64,000 nucleotides of DNA from an uncultured Myxococcales bacterium. Lineage in GTDB: Bacteria; Myxococcota_A; UBA9042. A program made the position numbers and the translations under genes. This document shows positions 45,664 through 55,532 of this stretch, one piece after another. Under the pieces are notes generated by a model. That model worked only from the letters and a program-made list of their open reading frames with translations. It ran no database searches and was not told the DNA's origin. The stretch lies in assembly GCA_903883645.1 (NCBI GenBank), contig CAISBR010000111.1, positions 40,817 to 104,816 of the forward strand, written 5' to 3'. Within the stretch, counting starts at the first letter, position 1, and each line of letters opens with the position of its first letter.

Positions 45664-46674
45664 ATGCCGGCCGCGCCGCTTCGCACACATTATCGTCAAC
45701 TCGTTGTCGAAAGTCCTAGTCTACACAATAACTTGCTGGGGGATCCTGCGCGCCGTCTGCTGCCCGTGTACGTGCCGCCGCAGTACGACAGTGAGCCCGA
45801 GCGGCGCTTTCCCGTCGTGTACTACCTGGCCGGCTACGCGGGCTGGGGTGGGCAGAAACTTGGCGAAAAGAGTTGGGAAGAGCCGCTTCATGCCGCACTG
45901 GATCGCTTGATCGCGGCGGGCACGCTGCCGCCCATGCTCGTCGCCTTTCCCGATGGGTTTACCAAGCTGGGTGGCGCGCAGTACCGCAACTCGCCAGTGT
46001 GTGGCAACTACCTAGATTATCTCTGTAATGACCTGGTTGGGGCGGTGGATTGCGAACTGCGGACCGTGGCGCACCGCGCTGCCCGCGGGGTGATGGGCAA
46101 AAGCTCGGGTGGTTACGGTGCAATTCTGGCCGGTGCCGAGCGGCCCGACGTGTTTGGCCATGTGTGCTCGATCGCCGGCGACAGCGCCTTCGACCTCAGC
46201 TATCGCATGGATTTAGGCAAGTGTTTTCAAGTATTGCGGCGCTATACCCAGCCGATCGACTTCGTCGAGCAGTTCATCGCCAAGGCGGCGCGCAGTTCGC
46301 AAGAGTTTTCGGCGATGATGGTGATCGCTTACGCCCAGGCCTATTCGCCGAATCCGAGCGTGCCCGGCATCTTGTGCGATCTGCCTTTTGATATGCAGAC
46401 CGGCGACTTGCGCCCCGAAGTGTGGCAGCGCTGGCTCGACTGCGACCCCGTGCGGTTTGCGCCCACGCGGGCGACCGCTCTGAAGTCGTTGAAAACGCTG
46501 TTTCTCGATGCGGGCACGTCGGACGAGTGGTGCCTCGACATCGGCCACCGTATCCTAGCGGATCGCTTGCAGAAAGCCGGCGTGCCGTGCGCGCTCGAAG
46601 AGTTCGAAGGCGGTCACATGGGCCACGACGAGCGCATCTTGGTCAGCCTGCAAAAGATCGCCGCTAATCTCTAG
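45664..46674 (+). CDS. Esterase D-type alpha/beta hydrolase
   Basis: 336 aa, putative esterase (PF00756-like). VPPQYDSEPERRFPVVYYLAGYAG at the start of the fold, nucleophile elbow GKSSGG (about residue 142), LFLDAGTSDEW (Asp) and GGHMGHDE (His) complete a triad. No signal peptide. AGGAA about 6 bases before ATG 45664. Between glycosyltransferase genes it may deacylate a sugar or be unrelated. Its stop overlaps that of the convergent membrane glycosyltransferase gene. Confidence 0.85.
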   Translation: MPAAPLRTHYRQLVVESPSLHNNLLGDPARRLLPVYVPPQYDSEPERRFPVVYYLAGYAGWGGQKLGEKSWEEPLHAALDRLIAAGTLPPMLVAFPDGFTKLGGAQYRNSPVCGNYLDYLCNDLVGAVDCELRTVAHRAARGVMGKSSGGYGAILAGAERPDVFGHVCSIAGDSAFDLSYRMDLGKCFQVLRRYTQPIDFVEQFIAKAARSSQEFSAMMVIAYAQAYSPNPSVPGILCDLPFDMQTGDLRPEVWQRWLDCDPVRFAPTRATALKSLKTLFLDAGTSDEWCLDIGHRILADRLQKAGVPCALEEFEGGHMGHDERILVSLQKIAANL

Positions 46675-48410
46675 TGATTTTGCACAGGCTCGGCCGGTAG
46701 CGGCTTGCTGCCGCGCGGCGCTTGCGGCCACCACGTCTGCATTAAATAGCGCACCGTGCTGCGCTGATCGTTGCCGGCGCGCGGCACAGGGGGCTGCAGG
46801 CGCCAGAGCACCGCGGCCATCGCCAAGCCGGCGCCGAGCAAGCACAGGGTTGTAACCATCCGAAACAGATTAGATTTTTCGGAAAACGGGTTCATCGTGC
46901 CTGCCACTGCCACCATGCCCGTGGCCAGCGCTGCGAAGTAGGGCAGGGCGCCAACCAGGGCCGAGGTGCCCAGCCAATACAGTGGACTCGACCAAATAAA
47001 CCCATGTGCGATAAGGGGTTGCGCAACTTCATTGAGCGGGTTCCAGACCTCGAGCGGAAAGCCCTGGCACACCGCTGTGGCGGCGCCGGCGAACACGATG
47101 GCCACAATGCTGCCGACACTAAAGATGATTCTCGCCGAGCTTTGCCAGACGCCGCGCAGACTGTCGAGCCCGTGGGCCGCCGCCAGGGCCGCAAACGGCA
47201 CGATCGCCGTGATGTAGCGCGGGCCGACCACCCAGCCGCCGCGCCACAGGGCGTGAGTGGTCTGAAAAAACAAGAAATACAGGCAGATAATCCACGCGAT
47301 CAGCGCCTCGCCGCGCCGCGTCGCCCACAGCCCCGAGGTGTCGACCGTGCGCCGCGCCGCCAGCACGCCCAGCCACCCGAGCGCCGCCCAGGGCGCCCAG
47401 AAGTACAGACCGGTAAATGGCGAAACTAGCGAACCCGCAAGTTTTTCTTTGGTCGGCAGCGCGATGCCCATAAAGCCGGGCGCCATGTCTTTGACGAATT
47501 CGGGATTCTCGAGGTGGCTGTAGGGCAGCTGCCACGGCGCCCCGAAGGCCACGGTATCGAAGTGGGCGAGCGCGAGCGCGGGCCCAAGTCCGCCCAGAGC
47601 CAGCCACAGCAGGTCGCTCCAGCGCCGCCGCCGCAGCAGCAGCCAGCCGGCGAGCAGTAACCCCGCGGGTGCCGCCGGGAATTCGATCAGCGTCGCCAGT
47701 CCAATGCCTAGCCCCGCGAGCACTACCCACCGTCGCCCCGTGCCCGTGCCCTCGGCCGTGGTCGCGGTGCGCGCTCCGGCAAGATAGGCAAAAAGCAACG
47801 CTAAACCAGCAGGTTGATGGCCCGCAAACATCTGCCCATACGTCAGCGACAGCGAGCCCAGCGCGGCTGCTAGCCCCACGCCCAGGCCTAGCTCGGGCCG
47901 CCGCAGCCGGCGAGTTAGGTGCAAAATCAGCAGGTACGCACCCGCGACGCTGGGCAGCACCACACAGCACAGCCGCAGCCACCACACGATGGCGGGTTTG
48001 CTCAGCGGCGCGCCGCGCAGTGCAAAGACTTGTTTTTGCAGCCAATACGGCACAACGCCCAGCAGCGACATGCCCGGCGCCTTGGCCGGATACAGTGCGC
48101 CCGCGCAATCGGGTGGCTTTTGCCGCGGGTCGTTGCACATCAGCGCCTTGTCGTTGACGTAGCCCCACTCCTGCATAACTGAGCCGCGATCGGCAAAGCC
48201 ACCGCCGGGCACAGCCTCGCGCCGGCCGATCGCATAGGTGTGGTGGTCGACGATGGCCCGCGCCATGTAGATGCGCACAAACTCATTGGGATTATTGATC
48301 TGTTCGCTATATGGAAACAGCCACGCGTACGCCAGCAGCAGCACCACGGCGAGCCCGCGCCGCTGTGGAGCGGCGAGCCAATCGGGCGGCGTGGGCGAGC
48401 CAAGGGGCAT
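46671..48410 (-). CDS. GT39-like membrane glycosyltransferase
   Basis: 579-aa integral membrane protein with about ten TM helices and a large N-proximal periplasmic loop containing an acidic NPNE...MARAIVDHH stretch, the layout of GT-C dolichyl/undecaprenyl-phosphate-sugar transferases (ArnT/PMT-like). No sharper assignment is possible by eye. ATG 48410 sits at the start of a Pro-rich cytoplasmic tail; upstream codons look non-coding. Confidence 0.77.
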   Translation of the reverse strand: MPLGSPTPPDWLAAPQRRGLAVVLLLAYAWLFPYSEQINNPNEFVRIYMARAIVDHHTYAIGRREAVPGGGFADRGSVMQEWGYVNDKALMCNDPRQKPPDCAGALYPAKAPGMSLLGVVPYWLQKQVFALRGAPLSKPAIVWWLRLCCVVLPSVAGAYLLILHLTRRLRRPELGLGVGLAAALGSLSLTYGQMFAGHQPAGLALLFAYLAGARTATTAEGTGTGRRWVVLAGLGIGLATLIEFPAAPAGLLLAGWLLLRRRRWSDLLWLALGGLGPALALAHFDTVAFGAPWQLPYSHLENPEFVKDMAPGFMGIALPTKEKLAGSLVSPFTGLYFWAPWAALGWLGVLAARRTVDTSGLWATRRGEALIAWIICLYFLFFQTTHALWRGGWVVGPRYITAIVPFAALAAAHGLDSLRGVWQSSARIIFSVGSIVAIVFAGAATAVCQGFPLEVWNPLNEVAQPLIAHGFIWSSPLYWLGTSALVGALPYFAALATGMVAVAGTMNPFSEKSNLFRMVTTLCLLGAGLAMAAVLWRLQPPVPRAGNDQRSTVRYLMQTWWPQAPRGSKPLPAEPVQNH

Positions 48411-48626
48411 GTGGAATCCGGCCGCGATGGGCGACTGCGGCGCAACCTTGCCAAACCTTGCCGCGAACTGGCAAGCGCGCCCGCTGCGAAACTGCGTCAG
48501 CCCACTTGGCGGGAGCGGCGGCCCCACCTGCCGACTCCGCCCGCCGTGCAGTCGACAATTCGGCGCTCAACCTCTAAACTATCGCGCTTCTTGGCCTGCC
48601 ATTGTGGGCTTGCGAGTCGCGTTCTC

Positions 48627-49814
48627 ATGGCCCAATCGCCGCGCAACTTGGCCCAATCGCCGCACACCCAGCCCGCCTTGGCGCAGATTCGGCCCGAGCG
48701 CGTCGCCCTGGTGCACGACTGGCTGGTGACGGCGCGCGGTGGTGAGCGGGTTCTAGATGCACTTTGTGAGTTATTTCCGCAGGCTACCGTGCATACGCTG
48801 GTGCGGGCGCCGGGGATTGCCTCGCCACGGATCGAGGGCATGCGCCATGTAACCTCGCTTGCCGATCGCGTGCCGGGGGCCAGTAAACGCCACCGCTGGC
48901 TGCTGCCGATCTATCCGCTGGCGATAGAACACTTGGATCTTACTGCGTTTGATCTGGTGGTGTCGTCGAGCCATTGCGTCGCCAAGGGTGCGATCGTGCG
49001 GCCGGGTGCGGTGCATGTGTGCTACTGCCACACGCCGGTGCGCTACGCATGGGATCGAACCGACGATTATCTTTCGGGTAGTTCGCCGATGCTCAAGCTG
49101 GCGCGCCCCGCGATCGGTCTGGCGGCGAGCTGGCTGCGCAATTGGGATGCCCGCACGGTGGGCCGCGTCGATTCCTTTGTGGCCAATAGCCAGAATACTG
49201 CTAATAAGATTAAAGAATTCTATCGTCGCGATGCCCGTGTGGTGGCGCCGCCGACCGAGTGTGCCCAGTTCGAGGCCGTCGATCGCACCCAGCCGGGCGG
49301 CGACTACGACTTGGTGCTGGGCGGCATGGTGCCCTACAAGCGCGTCGATTTGGCTGTGCGCGCCTGGGCTTTGCTGCCCGAGCGTCAGCTGGTGATCGTG
49401 GGCGACGGGCCCGAGCGGCTGCGGCTGCAGCAGATGGCCACGCCCAATGTGCGGTTTGTGGGGCGTGTGGCCGAAGCGGAACTGGCGGGCTGGTATGCCA
49501 AGGCGCGGATGCTGGTTTTTCCGGGCGAAGAGGATGCGGGCATTGTGCCGGTCGAGGCGCAGGCCGCGGGTGTGCCCGTGCTGGCCTTTGGCCGGGGTGG
49601 CGCGCTCGAGACGGTCGTGGGCGGCAAAACCGGCTATTTCTTTGACGATCCGACCCCTGAGGCACTGGCCAAGGCGGCGCTCGACCTGGATGCTCTGGCG
49701 ATCGCGCCCCGGGCTTGCCGGGAGCAGGCGCGTCGGTTCGATCGCAGTGTTTTCTTGCGAGAAATGGCAGACTGTGTGGAATTGGCGCTAGAGCAGCGGT
49801 CGCAGCACCGGTAG
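48627..49814 (+). CDS. Glycosyltransferase family 4 protein (WbaZ-like)
   Basis: 395-aa GT-B enzyme. N-terminal VALVHDWLVTARGGERVLDAL, middle CYCHTPVRYAWD and FVANSQNTANKI, and donor site FPGEEDAGIVPVEAQAAG (E-x7-E) are typical of WbaZ-like mannosyl/rhamnosyl transferases. ATG 48627 chosen at the start of conserved sequence; a run of PHTQPALAQ precedes the domain. Begins a plus-strand set with the initiating transferase, flippase and ligase. Confidence 0.9.
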   Translation: MAQSPRNLAQSPHTQPALAQIRPERVALVHDWLVTARGGERVLDALCELFPQATVHTLVRAPGIASPRIEGMRHVTSLADRVPGASKRHRWLLPIYPLAIEHLDLTAFDLVVSSSHCVAKGAIVRPGAVHVCYCHTPVRYAWDRTDDYLSGSSPMLKLARPAIGLAASWLRNWDARTVGRVDSFVANSQNTANKIKEFYRRDARVVAPPTECAQFEAVDRTQPGGDYDLVLGGMVPYKRVDLAVRAWALLPERQLVIVGDGPERLRLQQMATPNVRFVGRVAEAELAGWYAKARMLVFPGEEDAGIVPVEAQAAGVPVLAFGRGGALETVVGGKTGYFFDDPTPEALAKAALDLDALAIAPRACREQARRFDRSVFLREMADCVELALEQRSQHR

Positions 49815-49833
49815 CAAAGGACTCAGGAGCGAG

Positions 49834-50604
49834 ATGGAAAGCGTTAAGAACACGCACAATTCGCCGTCGAGCCTGCCCCGTACGCTGCAGGTGGTCGAGC
49901 CGTCGCAGGCGCTAGACCCGGCGTTTGCGCCCGACATGCACGACAAGGCGGGGCCATCGAAGCAGGTGGCCCAGGCCGTGGCGCAGCAGGGCCCCGTGTA
50001 CGAAAAGCCTTCGGAATTGCCGCCCTTTCTGCCTGTGCAGCGCCTGCTGAAGCGGGCTATCGACGTGGCGGCCTCGGGAACGGCCCTGGCGATGGGCGCG
50101 CCGGTGCTGGCGGCGGTGGCGGTGGCGGTCAAGCTCGACTCTCCCGGGCCCGTGCTGTACCGGCAAGAGCGGGTCGGTAAGGATGGTAAGTCGTTTGATT
50201 GCCTCAAGTTTCGCTCGATGACTGTCGACGCCGAAAAAGATGGCCCGCGCTGGGCCCGCTCGTTCGATAGCCGGGTGACGCGCGTGGGCGGGATGTTGCG
50301 GCGCACTTCGATCGACGAGCTACCGCAGCTGTGGAACATCTTGGTGGGCGACATGAGCCTGATCGGACCGCGGCCCGAGCGGCCGGTGTTCGTCGCCAAA
50401 TTCCGTGAGCAATTCAAGGATTACGACCTGCGGCACACGGTGCAGCCTGGTCTGTCGGGCTGGGCTCAGGTCAATGGTCTGCGCGGCAACGTGTCGATCG
50501 CCGATCGCACCCTGTACGACGTGTGGTATGTGCGCAATTTCTCGCTGGCCCTCGACGCCCGCATCCTGCTGCAGACCTTTGGCGCTGTGATTGCAGGCGA
50601 GTAG
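49834..50604 (+). CDS. Initiating sugar-phosphate transferase (WcaJ/PglC family)
   Basis: Transfers a sugar-1-phosphate to undecaprenyl phosphate, the first step of repeat-unit assembly. 256 aa: disordered tail 1-65, one membrane (re-entrant) helix about 70-95, catalytic domain with SPGPVLYRQERVG, KFRSM, DELPQLWNIL, MSLIGPRPERP and the C-terminal PGLSGWAQVNG. Lacks the four extra TM helices of long WbaP-type enzymes. GGAG about 7 bases before the ATG. Confidence 0.93.
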   Translation: MESVKNTHNSPSSLPRTLQVVEPSQALDPAFAPDMHDKAGPSKQVAQAVAQQGPVYEKPSELPPFLPVQRLLKRAIDVAASGTALAMGAPVLAAVAVAVKLDSPGPVLYRQERVGKDGKSFDCLKFRSMTVDAEKDGPRWARSFDSRVTRVGGMLRRTSIDELPQLWNILVGDMSLIGPRPERPVFVAKFREQFKDYDLRHTVQPGLSGWAQVNGLRGNVSIADRTLYDVWYVRNFSLALDARILLQTFGAVIAGE

Positions 50605-50613
50605 GCTACCCCG

Positions 50614-51966
50614 GTGCTCACGAGCAAGATCGCCCGCAACATAGGGTGGAAGACCCTGGGCACGCTGGCCGAGAAGTCGCTGCGCTTCTTTTTGGTAGCG
50701 ATGATTTCGCGCGCGCTAGGTCCGCGGATCTACGGGCAATATACCTATGCGGCCGCCCTCGCTCTGCTGTGGGTGCAGATGACCGACATGGGTCTGGGCC
50801 TGTTCTTGGCGCGCGAGGTGGCCAAGCACGATGTGCCGCCGGCCAAGCTGATCGGCCATGTGTTCTCGCTGAAAATGGTCTTGGCGCTTCTGTACTTGCT
50901 AGTCATGGCCGGCCTGACCTGGTGGCATTTTGCCGACCCCGAGTTCAAGTCGACTGCGCTGTTCCATCCGCGGCCCGGCCCGCTGGGCTGGACGGTGGCG
51001 CTGGCGGGTCTCTCGGGCCTAGCGGTGTCGACGATCGAGTCGATCTGGCAAGTGTTTCGCGGTGTTCAGCAGCTGAAGTTAGAGGCGCGCTCGTCGGCGG
51101 TGTTTGCGGGGGCGCAGCTGGCTTGCGTGTCGGTGGCGCTGGCGCTGGTGCCGACCATGCCGACCGTGGCGCACGACAAGGGTCTGGTGATGGTGGCGAT
51201 CGCGGTGGCCATGCTGGCGGCGTCGCTGGTGGCGCTGGGGCACGCCGTCATGCTGCTGATGCGGGTCGTTACGCCGCAATTCGGCTTCTCGATGCCCATG
51301 TTGCAGCGCTTTACCCGCGAGGTGCTGCCGCTCGGTTTTGCGATCGTGGCGAGCCTCATCTACTTCAAGATCGATGTGCCGATGCTGCGAATGCTGCGCG
51401 GCGATGTCGACGTCGGTCTGTACAACGCCGCCTACAAAGTGCTTGAGAACATGAGTATTGTTCCGGCGGTGCTGCTGGCGGCGACCTTTCCCGCGCTGTC
51501 GCTTACCGTCGATAGCGACCCGGCGGCGGCCAGTCGTCTGCACCGCACGACGCGAAACGTGTTGCTGCTGGCGGGGTTGGGTGGTGCCCTGGTGCTGCTG
51601 ACCGTGCCCGACCTGCTGATCTCGATTCTGAACGGTCGCGAATATGCGGCGGCGGGGTCGACGCTGCGGGCGCTGGCACCCTCCGTCGTGTTGACGTTTA
51701 TCAACTATCTCGAGACGCACATGCTGGTGGCGATGGGGCTCGTCAAGGCGCAGATGGCCTTTGCCGTGGCGCTGATCGCCGTGAATGTCTTGGCGAATCT
51801 GGCGCTGATTCCGGCCTACGGCGGCGTGGGGGCGGCGCTGGCCACAGCCCTGACCGAGTTGGTACTGCTGGCCTTTGTGCTGCCGCTGGTGCATCGCGAG
51901 CTGGGTCTGCGGGTGCGGGCGCAACATCAGGCGCAGCTGGCGGCGCAGCAGCAGTCGGCGGTATAG
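50614..51966 (+). CDS. Wzx-like polysaccharide flippase
   Basis: 450 aa, about 12-14 TM helices, MVF/polysaccharide-transport superfamily. N-terminal NIGWKTLGTLAEKSLRFF and SRALGPRIYGQY are typical. Moves lipid-linked repeat units across the inner membrane. GTG start 9 bases after the transferase stop. The tail is Gln-rich. Confidence 0.9.
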   Translation: MLTSKIARNIGWKTLGTLAEKSLRFFLVAMISRALGPRIYGQYTYAAALALLWVQMTDMGLGLFLAREVAKHDVPPAKLIGHVFSLKMVLALLYLLVMAGLTWWHFADPEFKSTALFHPRPGPLGWTVALAGLSGLAVSTIESIWQVFRGVQQLKLEARSSAVFAGAQLACVSVALALVPTMPTVAHDKGLVMVAIAVAMLAASLVALGHAVMLLMRVVTPQFGFSMPMLQRFTREVLPLGFAIVASLIYFKIDVPMLRMLRGDVDVGLYNAAYKVLENMSIVPAVLLAATFPALSLTVDSDPAAASRLHRTTRNVLLLAGLGGALVLLTVPDLLISILNGREYAAAGSTLRALAPSVVLTFINYLETHMLVAMGLVKAQMAFAVALIAVNVLANLALIPAYGGVGAALATALTELVLLAFVLPLVHRELGLRVRAQHQAQLAAQQQSAV

Positions 51967-51972
51967 CAGGCG

Positions 51973-53730
51973 ATGATTACCTTGCCCAAGGGTACAACTC
52001 AGCGCTTCGCCAACGCTTTTGGCCTGTGCCTGGCCGCGTTGCTGGCTTTGGGGCCGCTCGAGCTGCGCGACAGCCTGCCGCTGGGGCCGCTGCACCTGAC
52101 CACCACGGAGCTGCTGGCGGCGCTGACCGCGACTGTGGGGATACTCGCGACTTTGTTGGGGTTCTTCGGGCAGCCGAGCGATCGCCCCCAGGTTTCGCTG
52201 CGCGCGTTGAAATGGCCGCTTCTTGCTTTGTTTCTCTGGGCTTTGGTGCACATGGCCAGCGCGACCTGGGCGAGTGCCGATCGCGGCTACGTGGCCAAGG
52301 CGGCGCTGCGCATCGCGGGCCAGACCACCCTGGCCGGGCTGGCGGCGTACTGGGCGAGCCACGCGGGTTTTCGGCGGCGGGCGATGGGCGGCGCGGTGCT
52401 GGGCCTGGCGATCATCACGCTGCTGGGCACGGCTGAGCGGCTGCTGGGGCGCGGCGCCGAGTTCATTTTCCTGCAATTTCGCGATGAACCGACCTGGATG
52501 CTGGGCGAGCAGCGCCTGTCGACCGTGTTCTACCACGCCAACACTTGCGCGGCGTACCTAGAGCTGACGGCGCCGCTGCTGCTGGTGGCGGCGAGTGCGC
52601 CCGGGCAAAACCGTTGGCGGCGTGCAGGTTTGCTGCTGTGGGCGGCGCTGGTCGCGGTGCTGCTGTCGCTGACCTATTCGCGCGCCGGGCTCCTGGCGGG
52701 CATGGTGGGGGCGCTGGCGCTGGCTTGGGCGGCGCGCTGGCAACCCGATCCCCGGCGTTGGCGATTGATTGCAATAGGTTATGCCCTGTTGGTGCTGGTT
52801 GCGTACGCCGCTAATCCCGACATGCGGGCGCGCATCGGCCTTGACGATCGCTCGTACCGGCCGCAGTACCAGTGGCTGGCGGGCTGCGTCGGCCACCCGG
52901 GTGATCACGTGCAAGTGCCTCTGCAGATTCGCAATCGCGGTGCGTGGGACCTGGCCAACCGCCAAGCGCCGGCGCACGTGGTGCACACTTGGCTGACGCG
53001 CACCGGTCACCAACTTGTCGATGCCTGGGACTATACGGCCATGCCCGACCTGCCGGCCGGTGCGACCATCACCGTCGCTTTACCCTTAGAACTTCCCAAT
53101 CGCACAGGCGAATTTGTGGTGGCGGCCGACATCATGCGCGACCGCGTGCTGCGGGTGTCGGGGGTGGGCGCGCCGCTGGCTCTGCTGAACTGTACCGTCG
53201 TGGCAGCCGATCAGCCTTTGCCGCCGCCCGACGGTCATCCCATTGATGTCAGTCGTTTTGATGCCGTGCGCGCCTGGCGCGGTATGGACTTGGAGCGTCG
53301 GCACTACTGGCGCGCCGCGGTGCTGCTCTGGGAGCGCAAGCCATGGCTAGGCTGGGGGTCGGACCGATTCGCTTTAATTCACCGCGAGTACGTGCCCTCG
53401 CAGGGCTATGACCCGCGCGCCCGCGCGCATTCGCTGCTGCTCGAAACCGCCGTCGACCTTGGGCTGCTGGGCGTGGCGGTGTTGGCATTGCTGCTCGTGG
53501 TGGTGGGGCGCGCGGTGCGACTTGCATTCCGCCGGGGATGGGGGTCTGATCGCGGTGCCGCGCTGGCGATCGCCGCCGGTCTGTGTGGCCTCATCGTTCA
53601 CAGTGCCGTTGATTTTTTCTTTGGTTACACCCAGATCGCCGTGGTGGTCTGGCCGCTGATCGGGCTGTTGCTCGGACTGCAGGCCACCCTCGACGAGCCG
53701 GCCACCGCGCCCGCAGCGAGCCCCCCATGA
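51973..53730 (+). CDS. O-antigen ligase / polymerase family membrane protein
   Basis: 585 aa, about ten TM helices with a large periplasmic loop (about 290-430) before the last group. [18 protein letters not shown] and [11 protein letters not shown] with HNxx-like [18 protein letters not shown] are features of the Wzy/WaaL group. The exact role (polymerase or ligase) cannot be told. Six bases after the flippase and overlapping thiS by 4 bases. Confidence 0.87.
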   Translation: MITLPKGTTQRFANAFGLCLAALLALGPLELRDSLPLGPLHLTTTELLAALTATVGILATLLGFFGQPSDRPQVSLRALKWPLLALFLWALVHMASATWASADRGYVAKAALRIAGQTTLAGLAAYWASHAGFRRRAMGGAVLGLAIITLLGTAERLLGRGAEFIFLQFRDEPTWMLGEQRLSTVFYHANTCAAYLELTAPLLLVAASAPGQNRWRRAGLLLWAALVAVLLSLTYSRAGLLAGMVGALALAWAARWQPDPRRWRLIAIGYALLVLVAYAANPDMRARIGLDDRSYRPQYQWLAGCVGHPGDHVQVPLQIRNRGAWDLANRQAPAHVVHTWLTRTGHQLVDAWDYTAMPDLPAGATITVALPLELPNRTGEFVVAADIMRDRVLRVSGVGAPLALLNCTVVAADQPLPPPDGHPIDVSRFDAVRAWRGMDLERRHYWRAAVLLWERKPWLGWGSDRFALIHREYVPSQGYDPRARAHSLLLETAVDLGLLGVAVLALLLVVVGRAVRLAFRRGWGSDRGAALAIAAGLCGLIVHSAVDFFFGYTQIAVVVWPLIGLLLGLQATLDEPATAPAASPP

Positions 53731-53948
53731 GCGCACAAGTCCAGTCGATTCAGATCGTCTTGAACGGTGAGCCCGCGTCGCAACCCGCTGGCCTGACCGT
53801 GACCGAGCTGTTGCAACGGCTGAATGCTCCGACCTTTGGCGTCGCCGTCGAGCGCAATCGGCAGGTGGTGCGGCGCGCCGATCATCCGACCACGCTGGTG
53901 CTCGACGGTGATCATATCGAAATCGTTACATTTGTCGGCGGTGGCTGA
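53727..53948 (+). CDS. thiS: ThiS sulfur carrier protein
   Basis: 73-aa ubiquitin-like sulfur carrier ending in VGGG. Its C-terminal GG is thiocarboxylated to deliver sulfur for the thiazole ring. The core [11 protein letters not shown] is diagnostic. ATG overlaps the ligase stop (ATGA), so the thiamine genes are read with the polysaccharide genes or from a promoter inside them. No TPP riboswitch is visible. Confidence 0.94.
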   Translation: MSAQVQSIQIVLNGEPASQPAGLTVTELLQRLNAPTFGVAVERNRQVVRRADHPTTLVLDGDHIEIVTFVGGG

Positions 53949-53963
53949 CACCTTGGAGCTGTA

Positions 53964-54737
53964 ATGACCACGCAAGATAGCTGGACTCTGGCCGGGCGCA
54001 CCTTTTTCTCGCGCTTGCTGGTGGGTACGGGCAAGTACGCCAACAATCAGGTGGCCCGCGAAGCCATCGACGAGTCGGGCGCCGAGATCGTGACCGTGGC
54101 TGTGCGTCGCATCGATTTTTCGGCCAAAGAAACGGTGCTCGACGCGCTCGATCGCAGCCGGCACACCCTGTTGCCCAATACCGCGGGCTGCTATACCGCA
54201 GAAGATGCAGTGCGTTACGCGCGCTTGGCCCGCGAGGCGGGCATGGGCGACTTGATCAAGCTCGAGGTCATCGGCGATCAAAAGACCCTTTTCCCCGACA
54301 ATCAGGCGACGCTGGTTGCAGCCAAGATCCTGGTTAGCGAAGGCTTTGTGGTGCTGCCGTACGTGACCGACGACCCGGTGCTGTGCAAGCAACTGCAAGA
54401 GATGGGCTGCGCCGCGGTGATGCCGCTGGGCGCGCCGATTGGCTCCGGTCTAGGGATTCGTAACCCGCATAATCTAAGCATTATTCTAGAACAAGCGACG
54501 GTGCCGGTGCTGGTCGATGCCGGCGTGGGTACGGCCAGTGATGCCGCCTTGGCGCTAGAGATGGGTTGCACCGCGGTGCTAATGAACACGGCGATCGCCG
54601 GTGCGCGCGATCCGGTGCGTATGGCGCGGGCGATGCGGCTCGGCGTGCAGGCCGGGCGCGATGCGTATCTGGCTGGTCGTATTGAGAAACGGCTGTATGC
54701 CTCCGCGTCGAGTCCGCTCACAGGTTTGCTGGGATGA
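53964..54737 (+). CDS. thiG: Thiazole synthase ThiG
   Basis: Forms the thiazole phosphate carboxylate from DXP, dehydroglycine and ThiS-COSH. 257 aa, TIM barrel with the Schiff-base lysine in [10 protein letters not shown] (Lys about 99), [14 protein letters not shown] and GLGIRNPHN. Very close to consensus. 15 bases after thiS; overlaps the thiE-like gene by ATGA. A ThiH/ThiO source of dehydroglycine, ThiF and ThiC are not in the window. Confidence 0.96.
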   Translation: MTTQDSWTLAGRTFFSRLLVGTGKYANNQVAREAIDESGAEIVTVAVRRIDFSAKETVLDALDRSRHTLLPNTAGCYTAEDAVRYARLAREAGMGDLIKLEVIGDQKTLFPDNQATLVAAKILVSEGFVVLPYVTDDPVLCKQLQEMGCAAVMPLGAPIGSGLGIRNPHNLSIILEQATVPVLVDAGVGTASDAALALEMGCTAVLMNTAIAGARDPVRMARAMRLGVQAGRDAYLAGRIEKRLYASASSPLTGLLG

Positions 54738-55402
54738 CACGGCTCGCACCGCCGCGGCTGACGCTGCTGGTCGATGAGCCGAACTTTGCCACGCCGCTGG
54801 CTGGGGCAGAGTTCTCCTTTCATCTCGCGAAGTTTCTGGCCATTCTCGACCAGTGTGCGAGCTTGCCGCGCGATGCGGTAGCACTCTGGCTGCGTGGCCA
54901 CGGGCATGGTTGGGCGTGGTGGACCGACCACTTGCAACCCTTGGCGTGGCTTGGGCAAACGGGCCTGAAGCTCGGTATCTCGGCGCCCCTAGGCAGCGAA
55001 GTGAGCGAGGCGCCGCGCGAGATGCCCTTTAAGTTGGCATGGTTTCAGGTTAGCGAAGCACAGGCCACGGCTTGGCCGTGTGGCACCGTGCCGATCGCGC
55101 GCAGCTGCCACGATGCCCCTGGGGTGGCGACGGCTCTGGCGATGGGCGCGGCCTGGGTCACCCTGTCGCCGGTGCTGCCGACGCCGTCAAAGCCCGGTCA
55201 TCCTGGGCTTGGGTGGTCCGATTTTGCTGCAGTGGCAAGGGGTTATCCAGGGCGTGTTGTGGCGCTTGGCGGGCTGGCGGCTGGCGATTTGCCGGCGGCC
55301 TGGGTTGCCGGTGCCGCGGGTGCGGCTGTGCAGCGTGCGTGGACAACGGAGCCGGCAGCGCTGGTTGCGGCGTGTGCGGGTCCTCCAACTGGCCGCGCTT
55401 AG
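54734..55402 (+). CDS. Divergent ThiE/TenI-like protein
   Basis: 222 aa. The C-terminal half has features of the TMP-synthase/TenI fold: a [38 protein letters not shown] stretch split here as [22 protein letters not shown] and [11 protein letters not shown], then VVALGGL. The N-terminal half lacks the QxRxK pyrimidine/thiazole motif of active ThiE. It may be a diverged TMP synthase or a TenI-like aromatising enzyme for the ThiG product. Last gene of thiSGE. Confidence 0.75.
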   Translation: MTRLAPPRLTLLVDEPNFATPLAGAEFSFHLAKFLAILDQCASLPRDAVALWLRGHGHGWAWWTDHLQPLAWLGQTGLKLGISAPLGSEVSEAPREMPFKLAWFQVSEAQATAWPCGTVPIARSCHDAPGVATALAMGAAWVTLSPVLPTPSKPGHPGLGWSDFAAVARGYPGRVVALGGLAAGDLPAAWVAGAAGAAVQRAWTTEPAALVAACAGPPTGRA

Positions 55403-55532
55403 TTCGGATTGTTGCCGGTATCGCCCAGTCTATTGACGTTCTTGCCCTGGTTGACCACGATACGAGGTTGAGCGCGGTGTTTGCGGCCACGGTGCCAACA
55501 ACTCCTGGGCTGCGCTGAAGTGGGGATTCTGC

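Noticed and set aside
51079..52536. 485-aa minus-strand frame opposite flippase and ligase
   Set aside because: Gln/Arg/His-rich antisense of membrane-protein codons; no domain.
53640..53726. TPP riboswitch before thiS
   Set aside because: thiS overlaps the upstream gene, and no THI-box sequence is present.
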